From Sorex araneus (lineage: Eukaryota; Chordata; Mammalia; Eulipotyphla; Soricidae): a stretch of 64,000 nucleotides of DNA. Shown here piece by piece: positions 63,328 to 64,000 of this stretch. Position 1 is the first letter of the stretch, and every line of letters starts with the position of its first letter. The position numbers and the translations under genes were made by a program. The stretch is taken from assembly GCF_027595985.1 (NCBI RefSeq), contig NC_073304.1, forward strand, positions 44,699,637 through 44,763,636, given 5' to 3'. The notes under the pieces were generated by a model. The model had not been told where the DNA came from. It was given only the letters and a program-made list of their open reading frames with translations, and ran no database searches.

Positions 63328-63497
63328 GTGATCAACGAAGAAAAATGCTCCAGAAATACAAAGAGGAGAAGCAGCTTCAAAAGCTGAAAGAACAGAGAGA
63401 GAGAGCTAAAAAGGGAATCTTTAAAGTGTGTCGCGTTAGACCTGACATGCCTTGTTTTCTGTCAAACCAGAAGTCTCTGAAAGCTGAGCCTCAAAAG
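63328..63497 (+). CDS. DLGAP5: DLGAP5 (HURP) coding exon 3
   Basis: Continues the frame from exon 2: A from exon 2 plus GT here makes Ser, then DQRRKMLQKYKEEKQLQKLK, a lysine-rich predicted coiled coil belonging to the N-terminal microtubule-binding region. It is followed by KGIFKVCRVRPDMPCFL and NQKSLKAEPQK. The donor AAG|GTAAAT at 63497/63498 is good and leaves phase 0. The only AG within about 65 bases upstream is CTTAG|GTGAT (63326-63327). Its proximal tract is poor (GAAAACTGTTCTTAG), while a strong T-rich tract ends about 25 bases upstream. From recalled human sequence, the residues just before GDQR (about AMKTIL) are still readable in the DNA upstream of this AG but fall in the intron. 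The exon ends match a real gene, with no internal stop. Confidence 0.92.
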
Positions 63498-64000
63498 GTA
63501 AATGTATCATCTTAAACTGATACAGAGGAATAGTTCATTTTAGAAGGAATTTTAAAAGGTTAAATGACTAAACTTTTAAAAATAACTTTCCCCTTCCCTT
63601 TATTCATTTGACTAGTTGGTAGAAGGCGGGAATGACATAAGGTGATAAGAATCAAAGCACTTAACTAGCTTGGGTAAATTGAGAATAGGATAAACTAGGA
63701 GAGAAAGTCGAGTAGGGTGAACAGTGGACATTATGTCAAAGGATTTGGCATTCCTCCTGGAGAATATGGCGAGCCCTGGGAAACTTACATAAATGAGTTC
63801 TATCTGTATTAGATTAATAATTTGAGAGGAATACCCACGCTAGGAAAATTATTTGGATAGGACAGTGTTAATTGTTTATGGATAGGAAGATCAGTTGTGA
63901 GCTTATTATACAAGATTAGGTTACGGCTTATAATCTGGGGCAGTGGGTTTAAAAGGAAGAAAGAGGAAAAACTCATTTTGAGAGAAAATTTGATAGGACT
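63498..64000 (+). other. DLGAP5: DLGAP5 intron 3 (start)
   Basis: Begins GTAAATG. No repeat or exon recognised before the window ends, and downstream exons are outside. Confidence 0.8.

Overview
This is mammalian nuclear DNA, most likely from a shrew (Sorex-like, Eulipotyphla). The attribution rests on hundreds-fold style saturation by one tRNA-headed SINE (about 100 full or partial copies here), which I associate with shrews, plus young L1 fragments and ancient MIR/L1 fossils. No bacterial-type genes, CRISPR or operons are present. Most short open frames in the window are translations of these repeats.

Two SINE types share one head. The head has a Pol III A box (TAGCACAGCGGG) and B box (GGTTCGATTCC) and looks tRNA-Ala(TGC)-derived. 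'Type P' has a body ending in TGTGACCCAAAAAGC plus poly(A), the L1-mobilised pattern. 'Type R' has a different body whose last ~80 bp match the 3' end of an RTE-clade LINE present at 9644-10340, and ends in short ACAGTGCT-like repeats instead of poly(A).

1-49.6 kb: intergenic, no supportable host gene. It holds SINEs, the RTE remnant (9.6-10.3 kb), three L1 insertions with target-site duplications (24.7-26.0, 31.3-36.8 and 39.3-45.3 kb), two TG...CA solo LTRs nested in the third L1, and several non-autonomous elements that end in the L1 3' tail but carry tandem GC-rich 5' modules instead of ORFs (26.8-27.8, 33.1-34.6, 43.2-45.1, 48.5-49.1 kb). The gene-free stretch fits the large gap upstream of DLGAP5 in human.

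49.6-64 kb: the 5' part of DLGAP5 (HURP), plus strand. It has a CpG-rich, TATA-less promoter with two CCAAT boxes and a CDE/CHR-like cell-cycle element (49.84-49.94 kb), non-coding exon 1 (donor at 50057/50058), intron 1 (8.3 kb), coding exon 2 (58380-58618), intron 2 (4.7 kb), coding exon 3 (63328-63497) and the start of intron 3. The rest of the gene lies beyond the window. Most SINEs in introns 1 and 2 are antisense to the gene.

Main things to look at again: the exon 3 acceptor, which appears shifted relative to human and drops a short peptide while keeping frame; the SINE family pair that uses two LINE partners; three places where two retrotransposons landed at the same target site; and the ORF-less L1-tailed elements with tandem promoter-like modules.
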